From positions 6,638,501-6,702,500 of the forward strand of contig NZ_CP148752.1 of assembly GCF_040448305.1 (NCBI RefSeq): 64,000 bases of DNA. Direction: 5' to 3'. A program made the translations under genes and the position numbers. The notes beneath the pieces were generated by a model. It ran no database searches, was not told the origin of the DNA, and was given only the letters and a program-made list of their open reading frames with translations. The stretch is from Pseudomonas fluorescens (lineage in GTDB: Bacteria > Pseudomonadota > Gammaproteobacteria > Pseudomonadales > Pseudomonadaceae). Shown here one piece after another: positions 1 to 8,529 of the stretch; positions within the stretch are counted from its first letter, which is position 1; the number at the start of each line of letters is the position of its first letter.

Positions 1-1411
1 GCAGCATGGCGTAGAACGCGGCTTTCAGGGTACCGAAGGTCAGCGGCGACAGGCTCAGCTTGGGTTCGAAGTCGGTGTTGGCGGCGGTCGATTGCCAGAC
101 ATATTTAGGCTCGTCGTAGTTCTCGTACCAGACCTTGCTCCACAGTGCGCTCCACGAGACTTCCGGGTGCGGGTTGTCGAGCAGCAGCGGGTGCAGCTTG
201 CCGCCGGCTTCCACTATCACGCGATTGGCGCGAGGCGACAGACCGAAAATGCCCTGGCCTTCAGCGACCGGCTCTACCAGCAGGGTGCGGTGGGCGGTGC
301 TGTGGAACACGCCAAGTTTGCCGGAAGCGTCGAGGGCAACGAAGCCCTTGCGGCGTTCTTCAGCAGTGATTTCAACGATAGGCGTGGTGCCCATCTGGAA
401 GGTGCGGATCTGCTTCAGGCGTTGCTCGCCATCCGGGTCGCGAGCCATGAACCACTGGGCCAGACCACCCTTGGAGTCACCGATGATCAGCGAGATGCCA
501 CCCACCAACTGGGTGCTGGCGGTGATTTCAGTATCACCGTCTTCCGCCAGCTTGTAGCGACCATTGAGGCTCTTGTCACGCAAGCTGAACACGTCGGCCT
601 GGGCACGACCATTAATCACATACAGCCACTGCTGACGCGGGTCGACGAAGATACTCTTCACCGGCTCGTTCATCTGCGGCAGTTCGATACGCTTCTGCTC
701 GTTGGTGACTTCACCGGTCATCATGTTCTCTTCGCTGGTCAGCGACAGAACATTAAGTTGCGAACCGGTGGAGCCGACCAGCATCAGGGTCGAATCGTTG
801 GCGTTGAGGCTGACGTGTTCCAGCGCACCGCCGCTTTCGTTCAGCGCGATGGGCGTGTTGCCGTACGGATACTCGATATCCGGAGTGATGGTTTTCTTGC
901 CATCGGGGTAGCTGACTTTATAGGTGTGACGAAACACCAGCGCCTGACCGTTGGACAGGCCCACGGCCACCAGCGGATGACCTGGCTGGTCTTCGCCGAT
1001 GGAGGCCACGGTTGCGCCTGCCGGCAACGGCAGATCGACGCGCTTGAGCTCAGCGCCACTGTCGATATCGAAGAACAACGCCTGGCCCTTGTCGGAAACG
1101 CGCATGGCCACCTGATTCTGCTCTTCGAGCGAGATCATCAGTGGCTTGCCAGCGTCCTGCATCCAGGCCGGGGTAATGGACTCTTTCGCGGTCAGGTCGG
1201 CACCCTGGAACAGCGGCGCAACAACATAGGCGAGGAAGAAGAAGATCAGGGTGATGGCTGCCAGCACCGCCAGGCCGCCGATGAGGACGTACCAACGGGT
1301 GAAGCGATCTTTGAGCGCACGAATGCGGCGCTTGCGTTGCAGCTCAGGCGTATTGAAGTCAATTCGCTTGGGGGGATTAGTAGTCATGTTGGAATTGGCC
1401 AGATCATTCAT
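1..1411 (-). CDS. pstC: PstC, phosphate ABC transporter permease (N-terminal part, cut by window edge)
   Basis: This is the inner-membrane permease of the high-affinity phosphate importer, reading leftwards and truncated by the window edge after about 470 codons. The ATG at 1411 has an AGGG ribosome site; an in-frame ATG at 1387 is a weaker alternative. A basic N-terminus is followed by one membrane segment at about residues 41-63. Roughly 390 residues without membrane segments then form a soluble, probably beta-rich domain. The last visible residues (LSPLTFGTLKAAFYAML) match the start of the conserved PstC permease core. The long soluble insert is typical of Pseudomonas PstC and absent from the ~320-residue enterobacterial protein. 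It lies downstream of pstS and is probably co-transcribed under PhoB. Confidence 0.9.
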   Translation of the reverse strand, partial: MNDLANSNMTTNPPKRIDFNTPELQRKRRIRALKDRFTRWYVLIGGLAVLAAITLIFFFLAYVVAPLFQGADLTAKESITPAWMQDAGKPLMISLEEQNQVAMRVSDKGQALFFDIDSGAELKRVDLPLPAGATVASIGEDQPGHPLVAVGLSNGQALVFRHTYKVSYPDGKKTITPDIEYPYGNTPIALNESGGALEHVSLNANDSTLMLVGSTGSQLNVLSLTSEENMMTGEVTNEQKRIELPQMNEPVKSIFVDPRQQWLYVINGRAQADVFSLRDKSLNGRYKLAEDGDTEITASTQLVGGISLIIGDSKGGLAQWFMARDPDGEQRLKQIRTFQMGTTPIVEITAEERRKGFVALDASGKLGVFHSTAHRTLLVEPVAEGQGIFGLSPRANRVIVEAGGKLHPLLLDNPHPEVSWSALWSKVWYENYDEPKYVWQSTAANTDFEPKLSLSPLTFGTLKAAFYAML

Positions 1412-1512
1412 GCGCTCACCCTAGCGATCCTGTATGACAGAAAGATGACAATGCAGTGACGCACCAAATCCACCGCCAGCGGGACTGGCAGAGGATCGAA
1501 AATTTGAGGTGT

Positions 1513-1549
1513 GTAAAAGGCCGGCCTGCAAGCAGATCCGGCCTTTTAC
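1513..1549 (-). terminator. Hairpin between pstS and pstC (attenuator or processing site)
   Basis: The arms GTAAAAGGCCGG (1513-1524) and CCGGCCTTTTAC (1538-1549) are perfectly complementary over 12 bp around a 13-nt loop. On the minus strand the 3' arm ends in TTTT, so the structure resembles a leaky intrinsic terminator just after pstS. It would lower pstC expression relative to pstS or protect the pstS mRNA end. This role is inferred from position only. Confidence 0.7.
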
Positions 1550-1580
1550 TTGAGTCCGGAAGGGTTCACCCCGGACTCAA
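1550..1580 (-). other. Second hairpin directly after the pstS stop
   Basis: The arms TTGAGTCCGG (1550-1559) and CCGGACTCAA (1571-1580) pair perfectly over 10 bp around an 11-nt loop. The hairpin abuts the larger one at 1513-1549 and lies only four bases past the pstS stop codon. It has no T-tract, so mRNA 3'-end stabilisation is more likely than termination. Confidence 0.6.
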
Positions 1581-1584
1581 TTTG

Positions 1585-2586
1585 TTACTTTTTTACGACT
1601 GCAGCGCCGCCTTCCGCCAGACCCAGGTCAGCCAGTGCTTTTGCAGCAACCTTGGCTGGCAGTGGGATGTAGCCGTCTTTCACCACAACTTCCTGGCCCT
1701 GTTTGGACAGAACCAGCTTCACGAACTCAGCTTCCAGCGGAGCCAAAGGCTTGTTCGGGGCTTTGTTGACGTACACGTACAGGAAGCGCGACAGCGGGTA
1801 CTTGCCGTTCAGGGCGTTTTCTTCAGTGTCTTCAACAAACTCGGTGCTACCTTTCTTGGCCAAGGCCACCGTCTTCACGCTGGCAGTCTTGTAACCGATA
1901 CCCGAGTAACCGATGCCGTTCAGCGAGGAGCTGATCGACTGCACAACCGAAGCCGAGCCTGGCTGTTCGTTGACGTTTGGCTTGAAGTCACCTTTGCACA
2001 GGGCTTCTTCCTTGAAGTAGCCATAAGTGCCGGATACCGAGTTACGACCGAACAGTTGAACCGGCTTGTTGGCCAGGTCGCCGGTCACACCCAGGTCACC
2101 CCAGGTTTTGACGTCGGCTTTGCCGCCGCACAGACGGGTGGACGAGAAGACCGCATCGACCTGTTCCATGGTCATGTGCTTGATCGGGTTGTCCTTGTGC
2201 ACGAATACGGCCAAGGCATCCACGGCAACCGGAATAGCGGTTGGCTTGTAACCGTATTTGGTTTCGAAGGCCTGCAGCTCGTTATCCTTCATTTTGCGGC
2301 TCATCGGGCCCAGGTTAGCGGTGCCTTCAGTCAGCGCAGGTGGCGCGGTAGAAGAACCGGCAGCCTGAATCTGGATGTTTACGTTCGGGTATTCTTTTTT
2401 GTAGTTCTCAGCCCAGAGGGTCATGAGGTTGGCCAGGGTATCGGAGCCGACGCTGGACAGGTTGCCCGACACACCAGTGGTCTTGGTGTAGCTCGGGATA
2501 GCAGGGTCAACAGCGGCAACCGCGTTGGCAGTCGCAACGCCAGCAGCGACAAAAGTCATTGCCGCCATCAAACGCTTCAGTTTCAT
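1585..2586 (-). CDS. pstS: PstS, periplasmic phosphate-binding protein
   Basis: This 333-residue protein binds inorganic phosphate in the periplasm and delivers it to the PstCAB importer. The signal peptide occupies about residues 1-24 (MKLKRLMAAM followed by a hydrophobic stretch ending AVAA). The mature part carries phosphate-binding-loop segments of the family: SVGSDTLANLM near residue 46, AAGSSTAPPAL near 75 and GRNSVSGTYGYF near 180. It is the first gene of the pst cluster, with pstC downstream after two hairpins and a Pho box upstream. Confidence 0.95.
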   Translation of the reverse strand: MKLKRLMAAMTFVAAGVATANAVAAVDPAIPSYTKTTGVSGNLSSVGSDTLANLMTLWAENYKKEYPNVNIQIQAAGSSTAPPALTEGTANLGPMSRKMKDNELQAFETKYGYKPTAIPVAVDALAVFVHKDNPIKHMTMEQVDAVFSSTRLCGGKADVKTWGDLGVTGDLANKPVQLFGRNSVSGTYGYFKEEALCKGDFKPNVNEQPGSASVVQSISSSLNGIGYSGIGYKTASVKTVALAKKGSTEFVEDTEENALNGKYPLSRFLYVYVNKAPNKPLAPLEAEFVKLVLSKQGQEVVVKDGYIPLPAKVAAKALADLGLAEGGAAVVKK

Positions 2587-2663
2587 GCCTTACTCCTAGC
2601 AGATAGGGTGTGTTATTCGGGGCCAAGTATCAGCAGGCCGTGTGAACACTCTATGGCTGAAAT

Positions 2664-2681
2664 ATGACAATTGGATGAAAG
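2664..2681 (-). promoter_or_regulatory. Pho box upstream of pstS
   Basis: Read on the minus strand the site is CTTTCAT-CCAA-TTGTCAT, two seven-base direct repeats four bases apart. It matches the PhoB consensus repeat CTGTCAT with one mismatch in each copy. It lies about 78 bp upstream of the pstS start, the expected place for PhoB activation during phosphate starvation. Confidence 0.75.
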
Positions 2682-2757
2682 GCCAGCACCCTGTTCTTCA
2701 CAGGATGATTCGAGCCTGCTCGCGATAGGGCCGGCATAGACGATGAAAAAATAGCGC

Positions 2758-4056
2758 TTAACGCCCCTTCTTCCAGAGATAAGCCCCCACCAGAATCCCC
2801 ACCCCACACAGCACCGCCACATAATAAGCAGGCCCCATCGCACTTTCCTTGAGCAACAGGCTGACGATCATCGGCGTCAGACCACCGAAAATCGCATAGG
2901 CGACGTTGTACGAAAACGACAGGCCGCTGAAACGCACCACCGGCGGGAACGCCTTGACCATCACATACGGCACCGCGCCGATGGTGCCAACCAGCAGACC
3001 GGTCAGGGCGTACATCGGGAACAGCCAGTCGGGATGGTCTGCCAGGCTGTGGTAGAAGGTCCAGGAACTGGCCAGCAACGCGGTACAGCCGATCACGAAG
3101 ACTCGTCCCGCACCGAAGCGGTCGGCCAGTGCGCCGGCAATGATGCAACCAAAACTCAGGAACACGATCGCCACGCTGTTCGCCTGCAGGGACGTGGTTG
3201 GCGAGAAGTGATAGACCGTCTGCAACACAGTCGGGGTCATCAGGATCAACACCACGATGGCGGCCGACAGTAGCCAGGTCAGCAGCATCGAAATGGCAAT
3301 CGCGCCACGATGGTCACGCAGCACCGCACGCAACGGCACTTCTTCGGCCAGGGCCTTGCGCAATTGCAGCTCGGCGAACACCGGGGTTTCGTGCAGCCAG
3401 CGACGCAGGTACACCGAGAACAGACCGAACACGCCACCCAGCAGGAACGGAATCCGCCAGGCGTAATCCGATACTTCCACCGGGGTGTAGATGCTGTTGA
3501 TCGCCGTGGCGACCAGCGAGCCGAGCAGGATGCCCGCCGTCAGGCCGCTGGTCAGGGTGCCGCAGGCGTAGCCGACATGCCGCTGCGGAACGTGTTCGGA
3601 AACGAAGACCCACGCCCCCGGCACTTCACCGCCAATGGCCGCGCCCTGGATCACCCGCATCAACAACAACAGGATCGGCGCCCACATGCCGATCTGCGCA
3701 TAAGTCGGCAGCAAACCCATGATCAAGGTCGGCACCGCCATCATGAAAATGCTCAGGGTGAACATTTTCTTGCGGCCCAGCAGGTCGCCGAAGTGCGCCA
3801 TTACGATGCCGCCCAGCGGCCGCGCCAGGTAGCCGGCGGCGAAGATGCCGAAGGTCTGCATCAGGCGTAGCCACTCAGGCATGTCCGCCGGGAAGAACAG
3901 CTTGCCCACCACCGTGGCGAAGAACACGAAGATGATGAAATCGTAGAACTCCAGCGCGCCGCCCAGGGCAGACAGCGATAGAGTCTTGTAGTCGCTGCGG
4001 GTCAGCGGACGTGCGGGTTGGTCTGGCTGCGCGATGCTCGAGGGCGCTGTGGTCAT
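2758..4056 (-). CDS. MFS transporter, metabolite:H+ symporter (MHS) family
   Basis: This is a 432-residue inner-membrane proton symporter of the ProP/KgtP-like MHS family. The sequence ALEFYDFIIF near residue 38 is the family's first-helix signature. The loop between helices 2 and 3 (HFGDLLGRKKMF) carries the MFS G-x-x-x-D/R-x-G-R-K motif, and hydrophobic segments account for twelve helices. The start at 4056 removes 32 unconserved N-terminal codons of the longest frame and gives a typical family N-terminus. An MFS gene sits in this position beside pstS in other pseudomonads. The substrate (an organic acid, betaine or similar) cannot be told from sequence. Confidence 0.8.
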   Translation of the reverse strand: MTTAPSSIAQPDQPARPLTRSDYKTLSLSALGGALEFYDFIIFVFFATVVGKLFFPADMPEWLRLMQTFGIFAAGYLARPLGGIVMAHFGDLLGRKKMFTLSIFMMAVPTLIMGLLPTYAQIGMWAPILLLLMRVIQGAAIGGEVPGAWVFVSEHVPQRHVGYACGTLTSGLTAGILLGSLVATAINSIYTPVEVSDYAWRIPFLLGGVFGLFSVYLRRWLHETPVFAELQLRKALAEEVPLRAVLRDHRGAIAISMLLTWLLSAAIVVLILMTPTVLQTVYHFSPTTSLQANSVAIVFLSFGCIIAGALADRFGAGRVFVIGCTALLASSWTFYHSLADHPDWLFPMYALTGLLVGTIGAVPYVMVKAFPPVVRFSGLSFSYNVAYAIFGGLTPMIVSLLLKESAMGPAYYVAVLCGVGILVGAYLWKKGR

Positions 4057-4164
4057 GGCAAGGGCTTCTCTTATAGTCGGATCTGCAACCTCAACAACGC
4101 TGGCTGAGGTTTGGGCAGGTCCGGCACGATAGCAAATTGTTCGAAAAAGCACATAGAGGTGCGT

Positions 4165-4179
4165 TTTTGACGGTCAAAA
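4165..4179. promoter_or_regulatory. Palindrome in the gap between the MFS and thioesterase genes
   Basis: TTTTGAC-G-GTCAAAA is a perfect 7-1-7 palindrome located 109 bp upstream of the MFS start codon. It is a candidate operator for an unknown regulator. The rest of this 363-bp divergent gap (4057-4419) shows no convincing gene or terminator. Confidence 0.4.
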
Positions 4180-4419
4180 TGAGAACCGGACGGTCGTCGC
4201 GGAGTCTACCGACCGATATACTCAAAGCCTGCTCCGGTTTTTGAGGGGTTGCTGTGCGAAAGCGCCTGTCAGGTTCATAGGCGATTTCGCAGAGTTTCCC
4301 TTTAGGCGCCTTATGGAAAACGTGACGAACGTAGTATGTTCGGTGCTGAATCGTTTTTCCCGAAGACGGCTACCACCAGCAATACCAACGAAGAGTCACG
4401 GGTCAGAGGCACCCCCGGA

Positions 4420-4824
4420 ATGATAGAGCTCGAACAAGAAGATCCGATCCCGCAAGGCGACCTGGCCCTGCAAATCACCGCGCTTCCTCGCGAAACCAAC
4501 GGCTTTGGCGATATTTTCGGCGGCTGGCTGGTGGCGCAGATGGATTTGGCAGGCACCGCGATGGCCAGCAAGGTCGCCGGCGGGCGTGTTGCCACCGTTG
4601 CAATCGACCGCATGGCATTCCTGGTTCCGGTGGCGGTGGGCGCTCAGCTCTCCTTTTATACCCAGGCCCTGGAAATCGGCCGCAGCTCGATCAAGATGAT
4701 GGTCGAGGTCTGGAGCGACGATCCACTGTCCAGCGAGTGGCGTAAAGTAACCGAAGCGGTGTTTGTATTCGTTGCCATCGACGGCAGCGGCCGCACCCGT
4801 TCGGTTCCGCCTCGGGCTCGCTGA
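4420..4824 (+). CDS. Acyl-CoA thioesterase, YciA-type hotdog fold
   Basis: This is a 134-residue single-hotdog-domain thioesterase expected to hydrolyse acyl-CoA in the cytoplasm. Residues 29-48 contain the family signature N-G-F-G-D-I-F-G-G-W-L, with the catalytic Asp normally found in YciA-type enzymes at the loop before the helix. The start at 4420 gives the usual YciA length; an upstream in-frame ATG at 4336 would add 28 unconserved residues. A second paralog lies at 39409-39891. Confidence 0.8.
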   Translation: MIELEQEDPIPQGDLALQITALPRETNGFGDIFGGWLVAQMDLAGTAMASKVAGGRVATVAIDRMAFLVPVAVGAQLSFYTQALEIGRSSIKMMVEVWSDDPLSSEWRKVTEAVFVFVAIDGSGRTRSVPPRAR

Positions 4825-4893
4825 AAGAGCTTCTAAACCTGGTAGCCGTTTTGCGGTCGATAGTCGTCCACGTTACTGATCGAGAGCTGTCCC

Positions 4894-5793
4894 ATGAGCA
4901 TGCCCAATGTTGAAGCCGTAAAACTGGATGAACTGAACTGCTGGCGCATCCGCCACGGTCAGGCCGAATTACTGGTGGCCCAGCAAGGCGCGCACATCCT
5001 CAGTTATCAACTGGCCGGCCAGCCGCCGCTGATCTGGCTCAACGACGAGGCCGTGTTCAAGACCGGCAAGAGCATCCGCGCCGGCGTGCCGGTGTGCTGG
5101 CCATGGTTCGGCAACTTTGCGCGCAACCCGCAAAGCGTTCAGGCGATGCGCACCAGCAATGAAGCGCCGTCGGCTCACGGCTTCGTACGAGCGATGGATT
5201 GGGAACTGGGCGGCATCGAAGCCGAAGGTGAAAGCCTGAAGGTCGAATTCCTCCTGCCCTACCCCGAAGGCGGCTTTCCCGGCTGGCCGCACCAGGTGGA
5301 TTTGACGCTGAGCATTCGCCTCGACGAGCAATTGCACATCCATCTGATCAGCCACAACCGGGGCTCTGAAACCGTCAGCATCAGCCAGGCGCTGCACAGT
5401 TACTTTGCCGTCAGCGATGTGCGCGAGGTGCATGTCGAAGGTGTGGATGGCCTCAACTACATCGAAACCCTGGACAACTGGAAAACCGTCCCCCAGACCG
5501 GTGATCTGCGCTTTACCGGGGAGACCGATCGCATCTATCTCGACGCCCCGCCACTGCTGAGCATCGTCGACCCGGCTTGGGAGCGACGCATCGAACTGAC
5601 CAGCAGCGGATCGCGTACGGCGGTGATCTGGAACCCATGGATCGACCGCGCCGCCGCGTTCAGCGACATGGCCGACGATGGCTGGCAGCGCATGCTATGC
5701 ATCGAGACGGCGAACGTGATGGACGATGTGGTGAAACTGAAACCAGGGGCGAGCCACACCCTGGGTGTGAGTATCGGCAGCAAGCCGCTCTAA
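4894..5793 (+). CDS. D-hexose-6-phosphate mutarotase (YeaD/aldose-1-epimerase-like)
   Basis: This 299-residue cytoplasmic protein is expected to interconvert anomers of hexose 6-phosphates. Family marks are IRAGVPVCWPWFG near residue 61, the SAHGFVRAMDW histidine motif near residue 93, and SQALHSYFAVSD near residue 166 with the second conserved His. The C-terminal WNPWIDRAAAFSDM motif is also family-typical. It appears to be monocistronic and ends in a REP doublet. Confidence 0.88.
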   Translation: MSMPNVEAVKLDELNCWRIRHGQAELLVAQQGAHILSYQLAGQPPLIWLNDEAVFKTGKSIRAGVPVCWPWFGNFARNPQSVQAMRTSNEAPSAHGFVRAMDWELGGIEAEGESLKVEFLLPYPEGGFPGWPHQVDLTLSIRLDEQLHIHLISHNRGSETVSISQALHSYFAVSDVREVHVEGVDGLNYIETLDNWKTVPQTGDLRFTGETDRIYLDAPPLLSIVDPAWERRIELTSSGSRTAVIWNPWIDRAAAFSDMADDGWQRMLCIETANVMDDVVKLKPGASHTLGVSIGSKPL

Positions 5794-5811
5794 GCAACTC
5801 CACAAAACCAA

Positions 5812-5901
5812 TGTGGGAGCGGGCTTGCTCGCGAATTCGGTGTGTCAGATTGCATTAATGTCGCATGACACGACGCCTTCGCGAGCAGGCTCGCTCCCAC
5901 A
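5812..5901. repeat. REP doublet 1
   Basis: Two 24-bp REP copies (5812-5835 and 5878-5901) lie in inverted orientation, 42 bp apart. Each contains the core GGGAGCGGGCTTGCTCGCGA or its GAGCCTG variant. The doublet sits between the convergent 3' ends of the mutarotase and DUF3299 genes. Confidence 0.9.
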
Positions 5902-5928
5902 GTTGATTGGGTCAGTCTGAAAGGCTGT

Positions 5929-6465
5929 TTATAGATCCGACTCTTCCACCACCCGTACCGTCTGCGCATCCAGCGCATACGCCGCATCCGCCAGGTCATT
6001 GCTGACCTTCTCGACCTTCAACGTGCCGGTCACCCACAGCGGCGTGTAGATATCGTTCAGCTTCAAGCCCTTTGGATAGCGCACCAGCACCAATTGATTG
6101 GGCGGCGGAGGTGGTACGTGGATGCACGCGCCCGGGTACGGCACCAGGAAGAACAGCGTACTGCGGCCCTTAGCGTCGGACTCCAGCGGCACGGGGTAAC
6201 CGCCAATGCGGATGTCCTTGTCGTTCATCGACGCAACGGTCTTGGTCGAGTACATCACCGCCGGCAAGCCTTTGGCCTGCTTCATCCCACCCTTGTCGGT
6301 GAAAGTGCCATTGGCTTCAGGGGAATTGTGGTCAATTTCAGGCATGGCCTCGAGGGCCTTCTGGTCCGACTTGGGCATCAGTTCAAGCCAGTCGGTTTCC
6401 GGCAGCTCGCCAGCATGGGCAAGGCCCGTTCCCAATAAAAGTAGAGTCAGCAGAAGACGGCGCAT
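5929..6465 (-). CDS. Exported DUF3299 protein
   Basis: This 178-residue periplasmic protein belongs to the DUF3299 family and has no assigned function. The signal peptide is residues 1-18 (MRRLLLTLLLLGTGLAHA). The family motif PGACIHVPPPPPNQLV lies near residue 112, followed by a short beta-rich tail (YTPLWVTGTLKVEK) reminiscent of an OB-like strand pattern. DUF3299 proteins sometimes accompany ABC exporters, but no such genes are adjacent here. Confidence 0.8.
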   Translation of the reverse strand: MRRLLLTLLLLGTGLAHAGELPETDWLELMPKSDQKALEAMPEIDHNSPEANGTFTDKGGMKQAKGLPAVMYSTKTVASMNDKDIRIGGYPVPLESDAKGRSTLFFLVPYPGACIHVPPPPPNQLVLVRYPKGLKLNDIYTPLWVTGTLKVEKVSNDLADAAYALDAQTVRVVEESDL

Positions 6466-6552
6466 GAAGGTGCTCGGTATAGGAAGGATCAGGAAACGCC
6501 GAGCATTCTAGCCCTCCCGGCTTGTGCGGCCGAGAGGACTTTGTCGCCTGAA

Positions 6553-6798
6553 TCAGTTCTTTTTGATCAGTCCGTAGATCACCAGCAACACAACGGCGCC
6601 CACCAGCGCACCGATGAAGCCTGCGCCTTGGCCAGCCTGATAGATGCCCAGGGCTTGACCGCCGTAAGTGGCCGCCAGCGAACCGCCGATACCGAGCAGG
6701 ATCGTCATGATCCAGCCCATGCTGTCATCGCCCGGCTTCAGGAACCGCGCCAGCAGGCCGACAATCAAGCCGATAAAGATGGTTCCGATGATTCCCAT
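6553..6798 (-). CDS. GlsB/YeaQ/YmgE-family small membrane protein
   Basis: This is an 81-residue inner-membrane protein with three hydrophobic segments (about residues 2-19, 27-48 and 58-77) and the family's glycine-rich pattern GLLARFLKPG...GIGGSLAATYGG. The family was formerly called transglycosylase-associated and is often stress-induced. No catalytic role is established. Confidence 0.85.
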   Translation of the reverse strand: MGIIGTIFIGLIVGLLARFLKPGDDSMGWIMTILLGIGGSLAATYGGQALGIYQAGQGAGFIGALVGAVVLLVIYGLIKKN

Positions 6799-6905
6799 GG
6801 CATTTCCCTCTGATTGAGATGGCTATGCGAAAGCCTAGCCAGACTTTGGCATCCTGCCATGAGAGAACGGCGGTCCCTGAATGGTTCCGCCGCTGCCACA
6901 TGAAA

Positions 6906-7988
6906 CTATTCGGCGATCAGCGCTTCGACCTTGAGGATCTGCGCGGTGAGCGTTTCGCGATCCGCGCAACGCAGGTTGGCGTGACCGACCTTGCGGCCGA
7001 CCTTGAAGGCCTTGCCGTAGTGATGCAGATGGCAATCGGCGATGGCCACGACTTTCTCGGTGTCCGGCACTTTGCCGATGAAGTTGAGCATCGCGCTTTC
7101 CCCAACCTTGGCGGTCGAACCCAACGGCAGGCCTGCAACGGCCCGCAGGTGGTTTTCGAACTGGCTGCACTCGGCGCCTTCGGTGGTCCAGTGCCCTGAG
7201 TTGTGCACGCGCGGGGCAATTTCGTTGGCCTTGAGGCCACCGTCGACTTCAAAGAACTCGAACGCCATCACGCCGACGTAATCCAGTTGCTTGAGCACAC
7301 GGCTGGAGTAGTCTTCGGCCAGGGCTTGCAAGGGGTGATCGGTGCTGGCCACGGACAGCTTGAGAATGCCGCTTTCGTGGGTGTTGTGCACCAGCGGATA
7401 GAAGCGGATTTCACCGTCGCGGGCACGCACGGCGATCAGCGAGACTTCACCGGTGAACGGCACGAAGCCTTCCAGCAGACAGGCCACGCTGCCCAGTTCG
7501 GCAAAGGTACCGACTACATCTTCAGGGGTGCGCAGGACTTTCTGACCCTTGCCGTCATAACCCAGGGTACGGGTCTTCAGCACCGCCGGCAGACCGATGG
7601 AAGCCACGGCAGCGTCCAGATCAGCCTGGGACTGAATGTCGGCGAACGCCGGGGTAGGAATCCCCAGGTCCTTGAACATGCTCTTCTCGAACCAGCGATC
7701 GCGGGCGATGCGCAGCGCTTCGGCGCTCGGGTAGACCGGAACGAATTGCGACAGGAAAGCCACGGTCTCGGCCGGAACGCTTTCGAACTCGAAGGTCACC
7801 AGATCGACTTCATCGGCCAGCTGACGCAGGTGATCCTGATCGCCGTAATCGGCTCGCAGGTGTTCGCCCAACGCGGCTGCGCAAGCATCCGGCGCCGGGT
7901 CCAGGAAAGCGAAGTTCATGCCCAGCGGAGTGCCCGCCAGCGCCAACATGCGACCCAACTGGCCGCCACCGATTACACCGATCTTCAT
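6906..7988 (-). CDS. purK: PurK, N5-carboxyaminoimidazole ribonucleotide synthase
   Basis: This 360-residue ATP-grasp enzyme makes N5-CAIR from AIR, bicarbonate and ATP in purine synthesis. It begins MKIGVIGGGQLGRML (nucleotide-binding loop). It has the ATP-grasp segment KTRTLGYDGKGQ near residue 147 and the EIAPRVHNSGHWTTEG signature near residue 260. The start at 7988 is preceded by GAGG; three extra upstream codons are unlikely to be used. It lies 11 bp after purE, so the two form a purEK operon. Confidence 0.95.
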   Translation of the reverse strand: MKIGVIGGGQLGRMLALAGTPLGMNFAFLDPAPDACAAALGEHLRADYGDQDHLRQLADEVDLVTFEFESVPAETVAFLSQFVPVYPSAEALRIARDRWFEKSMFKDLGIPTPAFADIQSQADLDAAVASIGLPAVLKTRTLGYDGKGQKVLRTPEDVVGTFAELGSVACLLEGFVPFTGEVSLIAVRARDGEIRFYPLVHNTHESGILKLSVASTDHPLQALAEDYSSRVLKQLDYVGVMAFEFFEVDGGLKANEIAPRVHNSGHWTTEGAECSQFENHLRAVAGLPLGSTAKVGESAMLNFIGKVPDTEKVVAIADCHLHHYGKAFKVGRKVGHANLRCADRETLTAQILKVEALIAE

Positions 7989-7999
7989 CGTCAACAACC

Positions 8000-8491
8000 T
8001 CAGGCGATGCGTGGGTCTGGATTGTCCAGGACGCTGTCTGTCTGCTCAGCACGGAAGGTTTTCAGCACCGTATGGAACTGCGGGTGCTTGGCGCCAAGGA
8101 TACTCGCCGACAGCAGTGCTGCGTTGATCGCGCCTGCCTTGCCGATGGCCAGGGTGGCAACCGGAATGCCCGCTGGCATCTGCACAATGGAAAGCAGTGA
8201 ATCGACGCCCGACAGCATTGCCGATTGCACGGGTACGCCCAGCACCGGCAGGTGGGTCTTGGCCGCACACATGCCTGGCAAGTGGGCCGCGCCGCCGGCA
8301 CCGGCGATGATCACCTCGATGCCACGCGCCTCGGCTTGTTCAGCGTACTGGAACAGCAGGTCCGGGGTGCGGTGGGCAGAAACCACTTTCACCTCGTAGG
8401 GAATGCCGAGCTTTTCCAGCATATCGGCGGTGTGGCTAAGGGTGGACCAATCGGACTTGGAGCCCATGATCACGCCAACCAGTGCACTCAT
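8000..8491 (-). CDS. purE: PurE, N5-CAIR mutase
   Basis: This 163-residue class I PurE converts N5-CAIR to CAIR, the step after PurK. The substrate-phosphate loop GVIMGSKSDW is at residue 6, and the AHRTPD motif near residue 40 carries the catalytic His. GAGGAAHLPGM near residue 65 is also family-typical. It is the first gene of purEK, and its leader contains a terminator-like hairpin. Confidence 0.95.
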   Translation of the reverse strand: MSALVGVIMGSKSDWSTLSHTADMLEKLGIPYEVKVVSAHRTPDLLFQYAEQAEARGIEVIIAGAGGAAHLPGMCAAKTHLPVLGVPVQSAMLSGVDSLLSIVQMPAGIPVATLAIGKAGAINAALLSASILGAKHPQFHTVLKTFRAEQTDSVLDNPDPRIA

Positions 8492-8529
8492 CGTCGTGCC
8501 TCTTCTCTCTGGGCGCCCGCAGGCGCGTC

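Noticed and set aside
92..2667. Long plus-strand frames opposite pstC and pstS
   Set aside because: The minus strand carries clear PstC and PstS sequences with a Pho box; the plus-strand frames are shadows.
2698..2729. A REP-like sequence near the end of the MFS gene
   Set aside because: Only a degenerate half matches the REP core and no partner copy is present, so it was not listed as an element.
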